From Onchidella celtica (Eukaryota > Mollusca > Gastropoda > Systellommatophora > Onchidiidae), in the NCBI GenBank assembly GCA_963931925.1, contig OZ007582.1:37291297-37355296 (forward strand): a stretch of 64,000 nucleotides of DNA, given 5' to 3'. Shown here piece by piece: positions 1 through 11,662 of this stretch. The position numbers and the translations under genes were made by a program. The notes beneath the pieces are model-generated. The model searched no databases, was not told the origin of the DNA, and was given only the letters and a program-made list of their open reading frames with translations. Position 1 is the first letter of the stretch. Every line of letters starts with the position of its first letter.

Positions 1-1475
1 ATAAAGAGAAATATCAATATCAGAATCATCATCATCATCTTGGAATAATACAAAGATATAAGAGGGAGTGTAGAAACAGCAGCAATATGTGTGTATCAAC
101 TGCATTTATAAAGTGTGTTAAATCTTTTCAAATATTCAAGTAGAACTGGACAGAAAGCTTTAGTGAAATAGCCTTGACAGGTGTGTAGACCGACAAAGTA
201 AGTCCACTGAGACAAAAGTAGTGCATTGTAAAAAGTAATTAGATCTATAGCATGTTAAGGCAAAATTCGATGGATTATGTTGCATTAACAGTATTTCTTG
301 TTAGTGAATATTATTCTTTGATAGCATATTTGTAGAAAGATATACATTTCATGTATCTTATGTTTTAAGACACTGGATTAGTTAGCAAAGGCATTTGAAA
401 TATTGAACTTACGTGTTATAGTGAATAAAGGTTTGTCACTCGCGAGTGAAATAAAATTAAAAAAAAAAAAAGACCTTCTCCGTCTTTACCTTCCTTAGCT
501 TGACACGTCCCTTGCCAGAGGATTTAACAACTGTGTATTCGCACACAAAAACACTCTAAAAAGACTTCATTTTTATGAGTGTCTTAATTATTTCATCCAT
601 TGTGACTAAGTGTATGTCAGTGCCATAAATGCCAAACAAACAATAGGGTGCAAATTTTACTCATGGGCAACCAACTATAAAAACAACTACAACATGACAA
701 CGAACGTGAGTGAAATGAGGGTTGAATCATAATATCAGTTTGAATGGATATGCACCCCATATCATATCAATACATAATAATGCATGTTTTTTCCTCTGAA
801 TTGTATTATGATTAACGGAAGTCAAGAATGTATGTATGTATGTACATGTATTACTATGGTGCCCGTTGACAGTGATAAAAAAATGAATTAAACTATGATT
901 GAAATAAACTGTGGTGTTTTGGCCAAACTATATTCCTCCAGTCCAGATTTTACTCCCATATTCAGGCAAAATATTCAAGGATACAACATTAAGTTTTAAA
1001 AATTTTATTTTACCCGCAAGTGACATGCCTTTATTCACTATACCACATAATTGCAATCCTTCAACTGCCCTGCAAACTAATCCAGTGCCTTAAACCACCA
1101 GCTACATGAAATGTATTTCTTTCTACAAATAAGCTATCAAAGAATTTACTAACAAGAAATGTTAACGCAACATGATCCATCGAATTTTTGCCGTAACATA
1201 CTGTAATTACTTTCTACAATGCAGTTGTCTCAGTGGATTTAATCTGTCAGTTTTCACGACTATCAAAGCTACTTTACTAAAGCTTTCTGTCCAGTTCTAC
1301 TTGAATAGGTGAAAAGATTTAACACATTTTTACATATACATGTAGTTGGTACACACACACTTTGCTGCTTATAGATTCTAGAATGATATGTAGGTCATTT
1401 TTACATTCCCTCTTATCTTTATAATATTCCAAGATGATGATGATGATGATTCTGATATTGATTATATTCTCTTTA
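1..1475. repeat. Imperfect long inverted repeat (arms about 450 bp)
   Basis: Bases 1-449 reappear as the reverse complement at about 1012-1475, including the ATC-trinucleotide run near both outer ends and the stretch containing aagtagaactggacagaaag near 140 and 1290. Identity is roughly 80 percent by eye. The 560-bp spacer holds one copy of the dispersed repeat described at 530-930. The left arm starts at the first base of the window, so the element may extend beyond it. No coding frame is convincing inside. It is best read as an old foldback or MITE-like non-autonomous element. Confidence 0.8.
530..930 (+). repeat. Dispersed repeat R, copy 1
   Basis: This stretch (core around ccattgtgactaagtgtatg at 598) matches 1815-2175 on the same strand and the reverse complement of 55480-56530. 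The three copies share order and spacing of conserved blocks, so they are one repeat family. No protein is encoded. It sits in the spacer of the inverted repeat at 1-1475. Confidence 0.75.
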
Positions 1476-1814
1476 TTTTCAAGGTAAAAAAGATGATTTC
1501 GTGTTCTTATTTTTTATTGCTGTATATATTACTAGTTAGCATTCTGTAATGTCTCAAGTGGATCAGGACAGGTTAAGTTCATATGATGTGAAAAAATTTT
1601 AGTATGTATTTAGTTCCGTGTGAAGTATTTAATGTCTGCTTGATGATGGAATTGCACCATCTGTCAGTTGGGTTATTAAAATGTTGTTGTTGTTGTTTTC
1701 TCTGTGTGTTCTTTCCCGGCCTTTTCTCTCTGCATTATTTTAACTTTATATGTAGATCTAATTGTTCTGACATATCAAGCGCATTCCTGGTTTTCAAAAA
1801 TTAAAATAAAATTC

Positions 1815-2370
1815 AGATGGCTTTACACTTATGAGTCTTATAATTATTTCATACCTTGCCACTAAGTATATGTCAGTGGTGCCAAACAAACAAAAAATGC
1901 AATATATGTTTAACTCATGGACAACCAATTATAAAAAAAAACAAAAAAAAAACAATAATAATACCAACGGACACAAGTAAAATTAGTGTTAAAGTTTAAT
2001 CATATCAATTTGAATGGGTTTTCAACCATTTTTTATTTCAATGCTTTTTAGTGCATGTTTATTTCCTCTTAAATGTATCATAATTTACAGAGTCAAAAAT
2101 GTATGCTTCAGTATGATACCTAATGACAGTAATAATGAACAATTTAAACTAAAGTTGAAATAAACTGTGGTCTTGACTTGTTTTTTAAAAAAAAAGTAGG
2201 GGGTATAATCTGGACTGGGGGTGTATAGTCTGGCCTAGCCCAAAGTATACCCCGGGGTATAAACGGGCCTAGCCCAGAATATACCCCGGGGTATATTCTG
2301 GGCTAGGCCAGTTTAACCCCGGGTATAGTCTGGCGGGGGTATAATCTGGCCTGCTACACCGGGGTTAACA
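1815..2370 (+). repeat. Dispersed repeat R, copy 2, with palindromic 3' block
   Basis: It matches copy 1 over its first 350 bp and continues into a block of repeated tataccccgggg and ggcctagccc motifs (2195-2365). The same block is found inverted at 55316-55450. Positions 2266-2309 form a 44-nt perfect palindrome whose half begins ggcctagcccagaat. Single-strand foldback or cruciform extrusion is likely. No coding content. Confidence 0.8.
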
Positions 2371-2912
2371 GTAACACACCAGCCAGCCACTGACTGGCCA
2401 TAGGCTATCCCTGCACTGGCCATTGCCTGGAAAAGTTCACTCAATGAGGGACGCGGATTAGTCATCAAAAAAAAACAAAAAACAATCTGTCAAATATACT
2501 TTTAAAAAAATGTTCTACTTTACAGTCAACTGAATATTCACAGCAAAGTAGTGAAATAAAAAAAATTACTACTTCAACCTTAAATAAAAAAAACTCTTTC
2601 ATGAAAGTTGAATGAGGGGCAATTAACTTCAGTTTGGAGCAAGCACATCGACATGATAACCATCACACTGTGCTAGGGAAAAGTAAGATAATCTACAGAA
2701 TATTATGACAAGAACAGAACCCACCAGAGGCACCCACCAACCATCCCCGACAGAGGAGAAAAGACCTAAACAGGAAGAACATATGGAAAGAGGGAGATAG
2801 GAGGGAGACAGGGATGGAAGAAGAAAAGTGGAAAAAAAAAAAGCAAATGAAGAAATGAAGGTATACAGTAAATGGGTTTAAATAGCGAATGGAACAAAAT
2901 AAAAAGACCCAC
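2371..2912. other. Intron or 3' flank, no feature seen
   Basis: AT-rich sequence with short A-runs between repeat R copy 2 and host exon 17. I see no open frame, RNA gene or repeat that I can name. It belongs to the intron that follows exon 17, because exon 17 ends in phase 1 at a GTGGGT donor. Confidence 0.5.
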
Positions 2913-3032
2913 CTTCACACTTTTTCAAAGCATCATTTCTGGTATAGCCAGTGGGACACATGCACTCGTAACTTCCTGGCAGGTTGACACAGGTGGCTGT
3001 CACAGGTCTGTAACTTGAACAGTTGAAAGTGC
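2913..3032 (-). CDS. Host gene exon 17: second part of an EGF_CA domain
   Basis: 120 bp. The acceptor is AAAATCTAG before GCACTT, and the donor is GTGGGT. Joined to exon 16 (phase 1) it completes a calcium-binding EGF module: exon 16 gives DIDECSRG and this exon gives TFNCSSYRPVTATC, then VNLPGSYECMC and GYTRNDALKKC. All six cysteines are present. It ends in phase 1, which predicts a further exon left of the window. A LINE ends only about 24 bp upstream of its acceptor. Confidence 0.85.
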
Positions 3033-3056
3033 CTAGATTTTCAAACACAGGAAAGT

Positions 3057-4720
3057 TAATAATGATAATAATAACAATAAAGTTCCTTTATATAGAGTGC
3101 ATATCCAGAGATGCTCTATTCCCTTTACAATACATGCAGACAGAACAAATCTCATTCCTAACAACTGACCACACACACAAAGGCACACACACTCAAACAT
3201 TATCTCTCATGCACAAACACACACACAAACACCAATACATATCAGACTATACTAAAAGTGTTTTCTGAAGAGATAGGTCTTCATTTCAGATCTAAAAAGT
3301 GCCTCGCTTTCTACGTTTCGAATATTTTCTGGTAATAAGTTCCATACAGCTGGTGCGCACACAGAAAACCTTCTCTCTTTCCAAATTTTTTGGTTTTAGC
3401 AAATTTAGATTCTAGTAGCTTTTATCAGAAGATCTCTAGAAGATATGGATGAATAGAGTTTGTAAGATTAAGAGGAGCATTGTTGTACTGACATTTGTGG
3501 CATAACACTGCAATTTTAAAATCTATTCTTGCCTTTACAGGGAGCCAATGAAGGCTATTAAGCAAAGGTGTAACATGTTCTCTTCTACGTTGTTTAAGTA
3601 TTAATCGAGCAGCATTGTTTTGAATTCTCTGAAGTTTGCTCACTTGTACAATTTTGAATAATTTTGCCTAAAGGCTGTGTAAATAAAGTATACAGTAAAG
3701 GACCAAGAGCGGACCCCTGTGGGACTCCGAACTGTTATGGGAATTCTTTGGAAAAAGTGTGGTTCATATAAATTCTTTGAGTGCGATTTTGTAAATAGCT
3801 TTCAAACCAGTTTAAAACAGTTCCAGACAAACCAAAAGTGGCACTCAGTCTATTTAAAAGAATTTTGGGATCGATATATATAGTGTCAAAAGCGGCACTC
3901 AGATCTAGTCTAGTAAAGCCAAAACAGACACTTGTCCCTCGTCAGCAGCACATAGTAAATCATCTTGAACCTTCAGCAGTGCTGTTTCTGTGTTATGGCA
4001 GGGTCTAAAGGCTGACTGGTCAGTTTCATTAAGATCATGCTTATCAAGGTGATCGTTCAGTTGATGAAGAACTACTTTTTCTAAGATCTTTGATATAAAA
4101 GATAGATTAGACACAAGTCTATAATTTTTAAGCTCTTGAGTACCCAAGTTTTTCTTTTTCAATAAAGGTGTTACAATTGCTTGCTTAAAACATACTGGGA
4201 CATGTCTGCTCATTAAAGACTCATTTATGATATTAGTGATAATTTCTATCAACTATCTACATTCATTAGTAGCATAGGGGTTGGAATGGGGTCGAGGTAG
4301 CATGTTTTGGGTGGAGAGGAAAGAATAATTGATAATTGATTTAACGGTTTCTTGGGGAATTTTTCCAAAACAATTCATAGGATTTCCTGAAAAATGATCA
4401 CATTCAGATCTTGCATGCGATTTGTCAAGTTCATTTCTTATACTCTCAATCTGTTGTGGAAGAATTAACCAAATTCATCAGCTATATTGGCTGTTGTGGA
4501 GGGTAAATCTACTTGTTTGGGAGCATTTGCAAGAAATTTAGTAATGTTAAACACTTTTTTCAGAGAGATACTTGACATGATAGCTTCCTTGTAGAATTTG
4601 GTTTTTGCATCTTTTATCAAAGAAATCACCTTATTTTTACATAGTATCTAAATATGTCCTTATGTATGTGAAGTTCTGTTTGATGCCATCTTCTTTCAGC
4701 CTGTCGTCGCTCAGATTTTG
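3057..4720 (-). pseudogene. CR1/L2-like LINE, internally deleted (LINE-1 of this window)
   Basis: The minus strand reads pre-RT sequence (about 4560-4440), RT motifs at 4252-3905 (NYRLVSNLSFISKILEK, then DQSAFRPCHNTETALLK), LDLSAAFDTI after a frameshift near 3900, and VPQGSALGPLLY near 3720. A jump follows to the C-terminal block LQRIQNNAARLI and LHWLPVKARIDFKIAV at 3643-3425. The catalytic FADD/YADD box and surrounding sequence are deleted. The 3' UTR ends in a TTATTATTATC tail at about 3057-3080, with a TGTAAAGGGAATAGAGC block that is also seen in the LINE at 4979-8388. It is dead: frameshifts, stops and a deleted active site. It lies in the intron between exons 17 and 16. Confidence 0.85.
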
Positions 4721-7700
4721 TGACTTCAATTTCTAAAGTCATCTGTGGAGCAGATGTGCATAAACACAAAATTGGGGTCAAGAATAATTTCTCTCATTTC
4801 ACTTGCCGTAGCTCCCCACAGCACTGCTATATTTTTCTATTAATTCCTTGGATTAACACAGTGCATGGCAGATATTATTGGATTATATTGTTCCTGAACG
4901 TTCCCTACGTCTTGTGAACATGTTTTTGTGCTAATTTAGTTTAGCATTTGACGTCATAAAGAAAAGAAGTTTTCAACCATGTTTGGTCTAGTTATCTTCT
5001 ACCTGACATCGTTCAACTTGGTCAGGCTGACATGTTTTCAAACTATAAACAATAGGCTCAGTGCGCACACCACCAACACCAGCTGTGTAACCAAGATCGT
5101 GTACACCAAGGGCCAACTAACTGCCAGACGTGCCTGCTGTACTCCACTTGATTTAGACATTAAACAGCTGTGTGCTGAACTGAACATTCTTAAACATGAC
5201 GGTGCCCGTGCTACAGCACACAAGAAAACCCGTAGGAAAGTAAGACGAGGCAGACGAAAACAAAGACCTATCGACATGTGTCTGCACCATCGTGACAACA
5301 TTACTATAAATAGATCTAGACCCAGGTCTGTCAACAAAAACAATCTTGTTTACCTTGACTGCCGCAATGTGTATAAAGAAAGAGTTTCATAGAGTGGGAA
5401 GCTTAAATGCGCAATCATGCAGAACCAAGACTGATAGCATTCCTGATTTAATTGATGAACAAAACGTTGACATTCTCTGTGTCACTGAAACCTGGTTACG
5501 AGACACGGGAGACGAGACTATACTTTCTGCAATCACCCCGCCAGGTTATAACATCAAGTCTATCCCACACCTTGAACGCAAAAGGTGGTGGCATTGCATT
5601 TATTTATCGGACGAGTACACGATCAGTTGTTGTGACCAAGCTAAAATATACATCATTTGAAGCTGCATCTCTATCTCTGCAGCTCCTTTCGTCCACTCTG
5701 GTCATCATTTGCATCTACCGCCCTCCACCAAGCAAAAGGATCAACAAGTCAAGTCCTTCAGACTTCATTAATGAACTACAAGATATGCTATGTAGCCCAA
5801 AGATGAAAAATGCAGATTTTATTATAACTGGTGATTTTAATTTTCACTTCAACAGTGACACTCCTGTTGTTAAGAACATCAAGTCTATGCTGGCTAACAA
5901 TGACACACAACAGCTAATACCAAACACCTACACACAGGTGTAACCACATCCTCGATTGGGTTATTACGTCAAGCCCAACCACTTGTGTAAAAAACACCGC
6001 AGTGATAGACAAACTCATCTTAGATCACTCTGTCATCGTAATTGATACTGATTTGTCGAAACCCAAGTTCAAGAAAAGAGTGATAGAATCAAGACAACTG
6101 AAAGACATAGACCAAATAAAATTCAAGTCAGATATTCATCAGCGGCTGATTGATAAACATCCCTTTAATATAGACACGTTGAATCGTGAGCTCAAGGACA
6201 CATTAGACAAACAGGCCCCGCTAAAAAAAAAAGAATAATATCCGAGCGGACAGATGCTAAATGGTTCACATTAGATACGAAATGAGCAAAACAACAGCGA
6301 CGACGATTGGAACGAAAATTGAGAAAAACGGGACTCGAAATCCACAAGCAGATTTACAATAAACAACGCATCAATGTAAACACACTTGTTAGGAAAACCA
6401 AACAAGAATTCTATCTTGAAAAGTTCAAAAACACCAAAACCTGTAAGGAACTTTACGCTACTGTAAACGAGGTATTTGGTAAGCGCACGGAGACCATGCT
6501 GCCTAGAGGAGAGGACAAAGAACTATGTGACAAGTTTTTACAATACTTTTGTGATAAAATTATTGCAATTAGAGACAATCTGGACTCTACTGTCATAACA
6601 CCAGCAGTATTTTGTCATTTTACAGGCACCTGTTTGGACTGTTTTACACCAGTTACTGACACCGAAATAAGGGACATTATTATGCATAGCCCTAGTAAAT
6701 CATGTGATTTAGATGCCATTCCAACTCTTTTAAAACCATGCCTTGATCATCTTCTCCCTTTTGTTACCATCATTGTGAATGACTCACTCCGCACAGGTAA
6801 TGTCCCGGAATGTTTCAAAATTGCCTCCGTCAGACCTCTCTTGAAAAAGGCTGGACTGAACGAAAATGAACTAACGCATTATAGACCAATGTCAAATCTA
6901 TCATTTTTGTCTAAAATTCTCGAAAAAATTGTACTAAAAAGGCTTTTATGCCATGTAAGTGTTAACGGTTTGAATGAAGGATACCAGTCAGCCTACAAGG
7001 CCAATCATAGTACAGAAACAGCTATACTGAAGGTAGTTTCCGACATTTTGGACGATATCGATGAAAAGAACATTTGCCTCCTTACACTTCTAGATCTTTC
7101 TGCGGTGTTCGATACAATAGGCCACGACATTTTGATTGAAAGGCTGGAGGTCACTTTTGGAATTCGGGGTGTTGCACTGCAATGGTTTGAGTCATATTTG
7201 CCAAATAGGCGTTAATATGTTAAAATTGGAAGTTAATGCTCAGATACTGTAAATCTCCTGTGTGGGGTGCCGCAGGGCTCCGTCCTCGGTCCGGTACTTT
7301 TTTACATTGTATACACAGCCTCTTGCTGAAGTATTGAAAAAGTATGATATGCGCTAGCACTTCTATGCTGATGATAGCCAAATTTACAAACTTGCCAGTA
7401 TTGGTCAATTATCTATCATAACAGAGACAACAAACGCATGTCTGGCTGACGAAAAAATGTGGATGAATAGTAACAAACTTAAATTGAACGAAGACAAAAC
7501 CGAGGTCATGCTATGCTGTAAATCCACTAATTTTGAGAGAACCTAAAACTGTTCAAATTACATTAAGTGGCCATCATATTCAGTTATCCTTGAAACGGAA
7601 AAATTTAGGCATTTTTCTTGTCTATGATATGTCTATGACCTCTCAAATTAACCATCTCTGCAAAAGTGTAAGGTCTCAGCTTAAAACAATCAGTCGAATT

Positions 7701-8260
7701 AGAAATTTTCTAACCAATGATATAACTGAAACAATGATAACAAGCCTCATTCTATCAAGACTGGACTACTGCAATTCCATTCTTGCAGGTCTGACAGCTG
7801 ATAAGATCAATGCCATCCAGGTAATCCAGAACACCGCAGCTAAAGTAATAGTCAAGCAGAGTAGGCGCGAACATGTTCGCCCCTATATTGAAAGAGCTGC
7901 ATTGGCTTCCAATTATGCAAAGAATTGAGTATAAAACTGCTGTCATATGTTACATAATATGTTTAAACCAGAGTGCGCCCAGCTATTTAACAAATTGTCT
8001 ACAGCTCTACTGCCCACCAAGTGCCTTATGATCTTCCAATGATAAAACAACTTTGTGTGTTCCAGCTAAAAACTATGAATCATTTGGTGAACGTTCATTT
8101 ACACATTTCGGCCCAGTTGTATGGAATAAACTTCCAAAAGCTGTTCGTGAATCATCAAATTTGTAGATTTTTAAATGTAAACTAAAGCATCATCTATTCT
8201 CACAGTGTTTCCAATAGGTGGTAGAAAAAGGAAGAGTTCATCATGAACGACAGAGTCGGG

Positions 8261-8261
<1 letters not shown>

Positions 8262-8295
<34 letters not shown>
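8262..8295 (+). repeat. (GA)n microsatellite
   Basis: About 16 perfect GA units in the 3' UTR of LINE-2. Confidence 0.95.
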
Positions 8296-8298
<3 letters not shown>

Positions 8299-8348
8299 TG
8301 TAAGGCGCATTGAGCATTGTTAATGGAAATGCGCCATACAACTGTAAT

Positions 8349-8349
<1 letters not shown>

Positions 8350-8386
<37 letters not shown>

Positions 8387-8387
8387 T
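8350..8387 (+). repeat. (TTA)n tail of LINE-2
   Basis: About 12 TTA units form the 3' terminus of LINE-2, as expected for CR1/L2-type elements that end in short tandem units rather than poly(A). Confidence 0.9.
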
Positions 8388-8804
8388 ACAGAAGCCTGTG
8401 ATCACGATTATACAATGTTTTTAAACATTTTACCAGTTTTTGCCACCTCTGCAGATAAAATAGTACAATTTCTACTCTCTGTTCACATCAAGATTTACAC
8501 TGTGACAACATATATTCAATATTCTATAATGTCCTGGTACTTGGTCTAGAACTGAATTTACAAGTAGGCCTATATCATTTTATAATATCACTCCATCTTC
8601 AGTTCACCATGAGCTAAAGTTGTAAATATATTGCATGTGTACTGTCTCTTGCACCATCAAATGTTGCACAGCCTCCAAAGAACTGAGAGGGGAGGATAAC
8701 AGAACTCAGGTATTTTACAGGGCCAATATAAAGTATTATTTGGAATTTGGAGTCAATTTATATGTTACTATAACAGAACTTGAGTTATCCATCTCCCTTA
8801 GGTC

Positions 8805-9032
8805 TTAGATTTGAAACTCCATTTGGGCACCAGCATCAATGCATGGGGATCCACTGTATCTGGATCGTCTTCTTCTTTGTTCAGCATAAAGTACCCAGAC
8901 AAGTCCTTCAAATGCCAAAATCCCTATAGTTCTTTGGGGCCATGTTTCCAATCTTAAAGAAGCATATAGAGGACAAGTCTGTAAATGTTCTGAATTGTAT
9001 TCACTTGTCTGACATTCACACTGAGGGCACAA
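8805..9032 (-). pseudogene. LINE C-terminal fragment with CCHC-type knuckle
   Basis: A 75-codon minus-strand frame contains CPQCECQ, EHLQTCPLYASLRLETWP and ends in a basic stretch with RRRRSRYSGSP. The C-x2-C...H...C pattern followed by LR..WP is the usual end of Jockey/I-like LINE proteins, as also seen at 55565-56224. Only the last part is present. Its upstream edge runs straight into the first unit of the 55-bp tandem array, which supplies the codons before the knuckle. Confidence 0.6.
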
Positions 9033-9465
9033 TGCAAGCCTTCAATCTGTACATATCAGCACTGAGCATACAGTGTCTGAGGGGACAATGCCGCCATCAA
9101 TCTGTAATGTCAGCACTGAGCCTACAGTGTCTGGGGGAACAATGTTTTATTCAATCTGTATATGTCAGTACTGAACCTACAGTATCTGAGGGGACAGTAA
9201 AGCCTCCAATCTGTACATGACAGCACTGAGCCTACAGTGTCTAAGGGGCCAATGTACCCTTCAATCTGTACATGTCAGCACTGAGCCTACAGTGTCTGAG
9301 GGGACAATGCAGCCATCAATCTGTATATGTCAGCACAGAGCCTACAGTGTCTGAGGGGACAATGTACCCTCCAATCTGTACATGTCAGCACTGAGCTTAC
9401 AGTGTCTGAGGGCACAACGCAGCCTTCAATCTGTACATGTCAGCACCGAGACTGCAGTGTCCTGG
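9016..9465 (+). repeat. 55-bp minisatellite, about 8 units
   Basis: The motif cagtgtctgaggggacaatg recurs at 9071, 9125, 9180, 9235, 9290, 9345, 9400 and (degenerate) 9455: period 54 then 55 bp. Each unit also carries caatctgtacatgtcagcac. Because 55 is not a multiple of three, the open frames here are by-products of the array and not genes. Confidence 0.95.
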
Positions 9466-10204
9466 ATCCTGTTCAGAGTCTGAAGACTGCAGTTTGCTGT
9501 TTTCTGTTGAGTCTGTTGATGGAGTTGAGGGGATGTTGGCATTCAGTTTACTGTCTCCATGTCTGTCTGTATCATGTTCTGATGAGAATTTTTATCTCTG
9601 ACATTGAGATTTGGTTGCGGAATTGTTCTTGTTCTGCACCTTCTATTACTAGTTTGTCTGCTCTTGCATTAGTACCTGGATCTAAACTCATACCAGTGTC
9701 CACATTTATCATCCTGACCAGACTCTCCTTCAACACTTCAAGCAAAAGCATCTTCCAGCCCAGGACAGAGCCATTTTCCTCATTTTGCTAGCATGGTTGT
9801 ATAAACAAAGAAATTGGGTGGGGAAAACCTCCTACCACAATGGACAATTCTTTTCATGCATTTTTCATACCGCAGATTCTTTAATCAGCCTCTCCCTTCT
9901 TTTTCATATAAAGCCAATGCTGAACAATTAGATTATGCCATTCGCTGCATGCTTACAGTCTTCAGCAGCAGCCAAGCTGATGGATTTTATGCTGCATGTT
10001 GTAAGACAGACTAGCATCTTGTGACAGAATTTATGTCACACTAGATATGTCAAATGTCTTTAACGGTTAAACTGGGTAATTCATCCAAGGAAACTGCGCA
10101 GCCACACAGATCAAGTCTCAGGAGAGCAACTGATCAAAGCCAGCACATCCTCCAAAAATTAAAACTTTTTTTCATGATCAATGCAGAAATTTAATACCAT
10201 TTAC
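9466..10204. other. Intron sequence, nothing recognised
   Basis: The remainder of the intron between exons 17 and 16. An open plus-strand stretch to 9791 runs out of the minisatellite and shows no domain. I see no RNA gene or repeat. Confidence 0.5.
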
Positions 10205-10357
10205 CTCTAGAACATTCATCAATGTCATCCTCACATGTAGTCCCTTGCCAACCTGACTGGCATTGACAGGTGCCATCTACATTGTTGCACACTGAATTCT
10301 CTGGGTTACATCGACAGCTGAGGCTGCAGCTAGGCCCATGGAAGTTGGCATCACACA
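10205..10357 (-). CDS. Host gene exon 16: EGF domain plus start of EGF_CA
   Basis: 153 bp; acceptor TTTGCACAG, donor GTAAAT, phases 1 and 1. It encodes MCDANFHGPSCSLSCRC, then CNNVDGTCQCQSGWQGTTC, a laminin/Delta-like EGF with its conserved GWQG turn, and ends with DDIDECSRG, the calcium-binding start of the module completed by exon 17. The intron after it is more than 7 kb and filled by two LINEs and a minisatellite. Confidence 0.9.
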
Positions 10358-10906
10358 CTGTGCAAATGTCATTTATCATCACAATTATTCACAAAGCCAA
10401 ACACTTTTATTTACCTTCAAATAAACAAATTCTCACATTTACTTTCAATTTATGCACATTATTTACTTTCAAACAAATATTTACACAGCTCATTTACCCT
10501 AAAACTAAAAAAAAACTAACATTTGTTCTTGAGATGACTGTTACACCCTGCATAGAACAAAATTATTCATCATTCATTTCTGTAAGACTACCAGTATATG
10601 TCATTCTCGACAGCTGCGGGTGTGTGAGAAGATCCAAAAAAGCATAATTACATTTCATTACGAAATAAAAAAAAAGCTAAAGTTATATTGCCTTACATTC
10701 CTTCATTTTTGTTTGCTGTACCAATCAATTAGGATGATTAAAATTACTGTGACTGGAGTGAAATTTCCATAAATTATAGACTGGCTGAAGGTAGCCCAGG
10801 TAGCATGTTCAGGAAGGCAACTCAGTTGGAAATGAGTAATAGTACTTTAATCCTCCATTCATACCAAACCTACTCAGTCCAAATATCATGAAATTTTAAG
10901 TCTTAC
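10358..10906. other. Intron, nothing recognised
   Basis: 549 bp of AT-rich intron between exons 16 and 15. An open stretch at 10270-10647 on the plus strand overlaps exon 16 antisense and has no protein-like composition. Confidence 0.6.
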
Positions 10907-11069
10907 TTTCACAGATTCCAGTAGTAGAATTCCTGACAAAGTAACCATCATTACAAGTACACCTATAGGAACCTGGTTCATTGACACAAGAGCTGTTTGG
11001 ATCAGAGCAAGAGCTGGTGACTGTGCTGCATTCATTGATGTCTTCACTACAGTCAGTTCCTTTCCATCC
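10907..11069 (-). CDS. Host gene exon 15: end of EGF plus EGF_CA domain
   Basis: 163 bp; acceptor TTATTTCAG, donor GTAAGA, phase 0 in and phase 1 out. GWKGTDCSED closes the EGF begun in exon 14. DINECSTVTSSC, SSCVNEPGSYRCTCNDGY and a closing C form a complete EGF_CA module with the calcium-ligand pattern D-I-N-E-C and the hydroxylation-type C-x-N stretch. Confidence 0.9.
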
Positions 11070-11549
11070 CTGAAATAACATCAGTGGTAAGTAACAGCAT
11101 CATCTTAAAACTGTAATAATGAGTGGAAATATAAAATGTCCTTGTTTATGAAGAGATCAATGAAATAAGATCTGTTCAAGATGATTCTTGATAGGTTTTT
11201 GATTTTCTTTTCTTTTCTTTTCTTCTGAATTCTCTTTATACATCTCTAGTTTCTTGGCAACACTAAACAATCATTGGCCTTTTTTTGGTCCTTTGGCTGG
11301 ACAGGATGAGATAAAGAGATTGCTAATATTCTTAAATGAGATTCGCAATAAAGAACTGAAACTCCTGGCAAAGCGAGACCCGTGAGATCTTAAGAGGAAG
11401 AGAACTTCCATCAAAGTGGCTGTTATCGTGCCGACGTGCCGTCAAACCCAAACTCAAATTCAAACCCATCAAACATGTGTTAGGGCTCTTGAGCTCCTTA
11501 CTGAATGGTCATAAGCACAAAATTATTGGAATTTTGTGTGCAGACTCAC
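11070..11549. other. Intron, nothing firm
   Basis: 480 bp between exons 15 and 14. A block at 11360-11470 resembles, loosely, the sequence near 46120-46200 (shared gaaactcctgg), which could be an old repeat. No gene seen. Confidence 0.5.
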
Positions 11550-11662
11550 AGTTTGACACAAGCAACTTCCGCTCATGGAATCACAAACATTCATCATTGT
11601 ATTATCTCTCACACAGTCGCAGATGCCAGAGCATTCCCGACCAAATTGGCCAGCGTCACACA
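11550..11662 (-). CDS. Host gene exon 14: EGF-like (laminin/scavenger type)
   Basis: 113 bp; acceptor GATCCACAG, donor GTGAGT, phase 1 in and phase 0 out. It encodes CDAGQFGRECSGICDC followed by VCDSMSGSCLCQT. The CxxGxFGxxC...C.C spacing is that of MEGF-type EGF repeats. Exon 15 continues it with GWKGTDC. Confidence 0.88.

Larger units (their letters stand above)
4979..8388 (+). pseudogene. Near full-length CR1/L2-like LINE (LINE-2)
   Basis: Plus-strand order is a basic leader region (4979-5392), an apurinic endonuclease (LNAQSCRTKTDSIPDLI and LCVTETWLRDTG at 5400-5500; after a frameshift GGGIAFIYR, ICIYRPPP and TGDFNFHF to 5943), a spacer (6002-6238), RT (6307-7215 with YRPMSNLSFLSKILEKIV and LTLLDLSAVFDTIGHD), then VPQGSVLGPVLF at about 7265, FYADDSQIYKL at about 7365, and the C-terminal block SRLDYCNSILAGL at 7533-7928. 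The frame is broken at least five times. The 3' end has a GCGC stem, an AG run and a (TTA)n tail. It lies head to head with LINE-1. Clade assignment is from motif style only. Confidence 0.87.

Noticed and set aside
8942-9791. Two plus-strand ORFs with repeated QCLRGQC-like wording
   Set aside because: They are translations of the 55-bp minisatellite; the period is not a multiple of three and there is no start or splice support.
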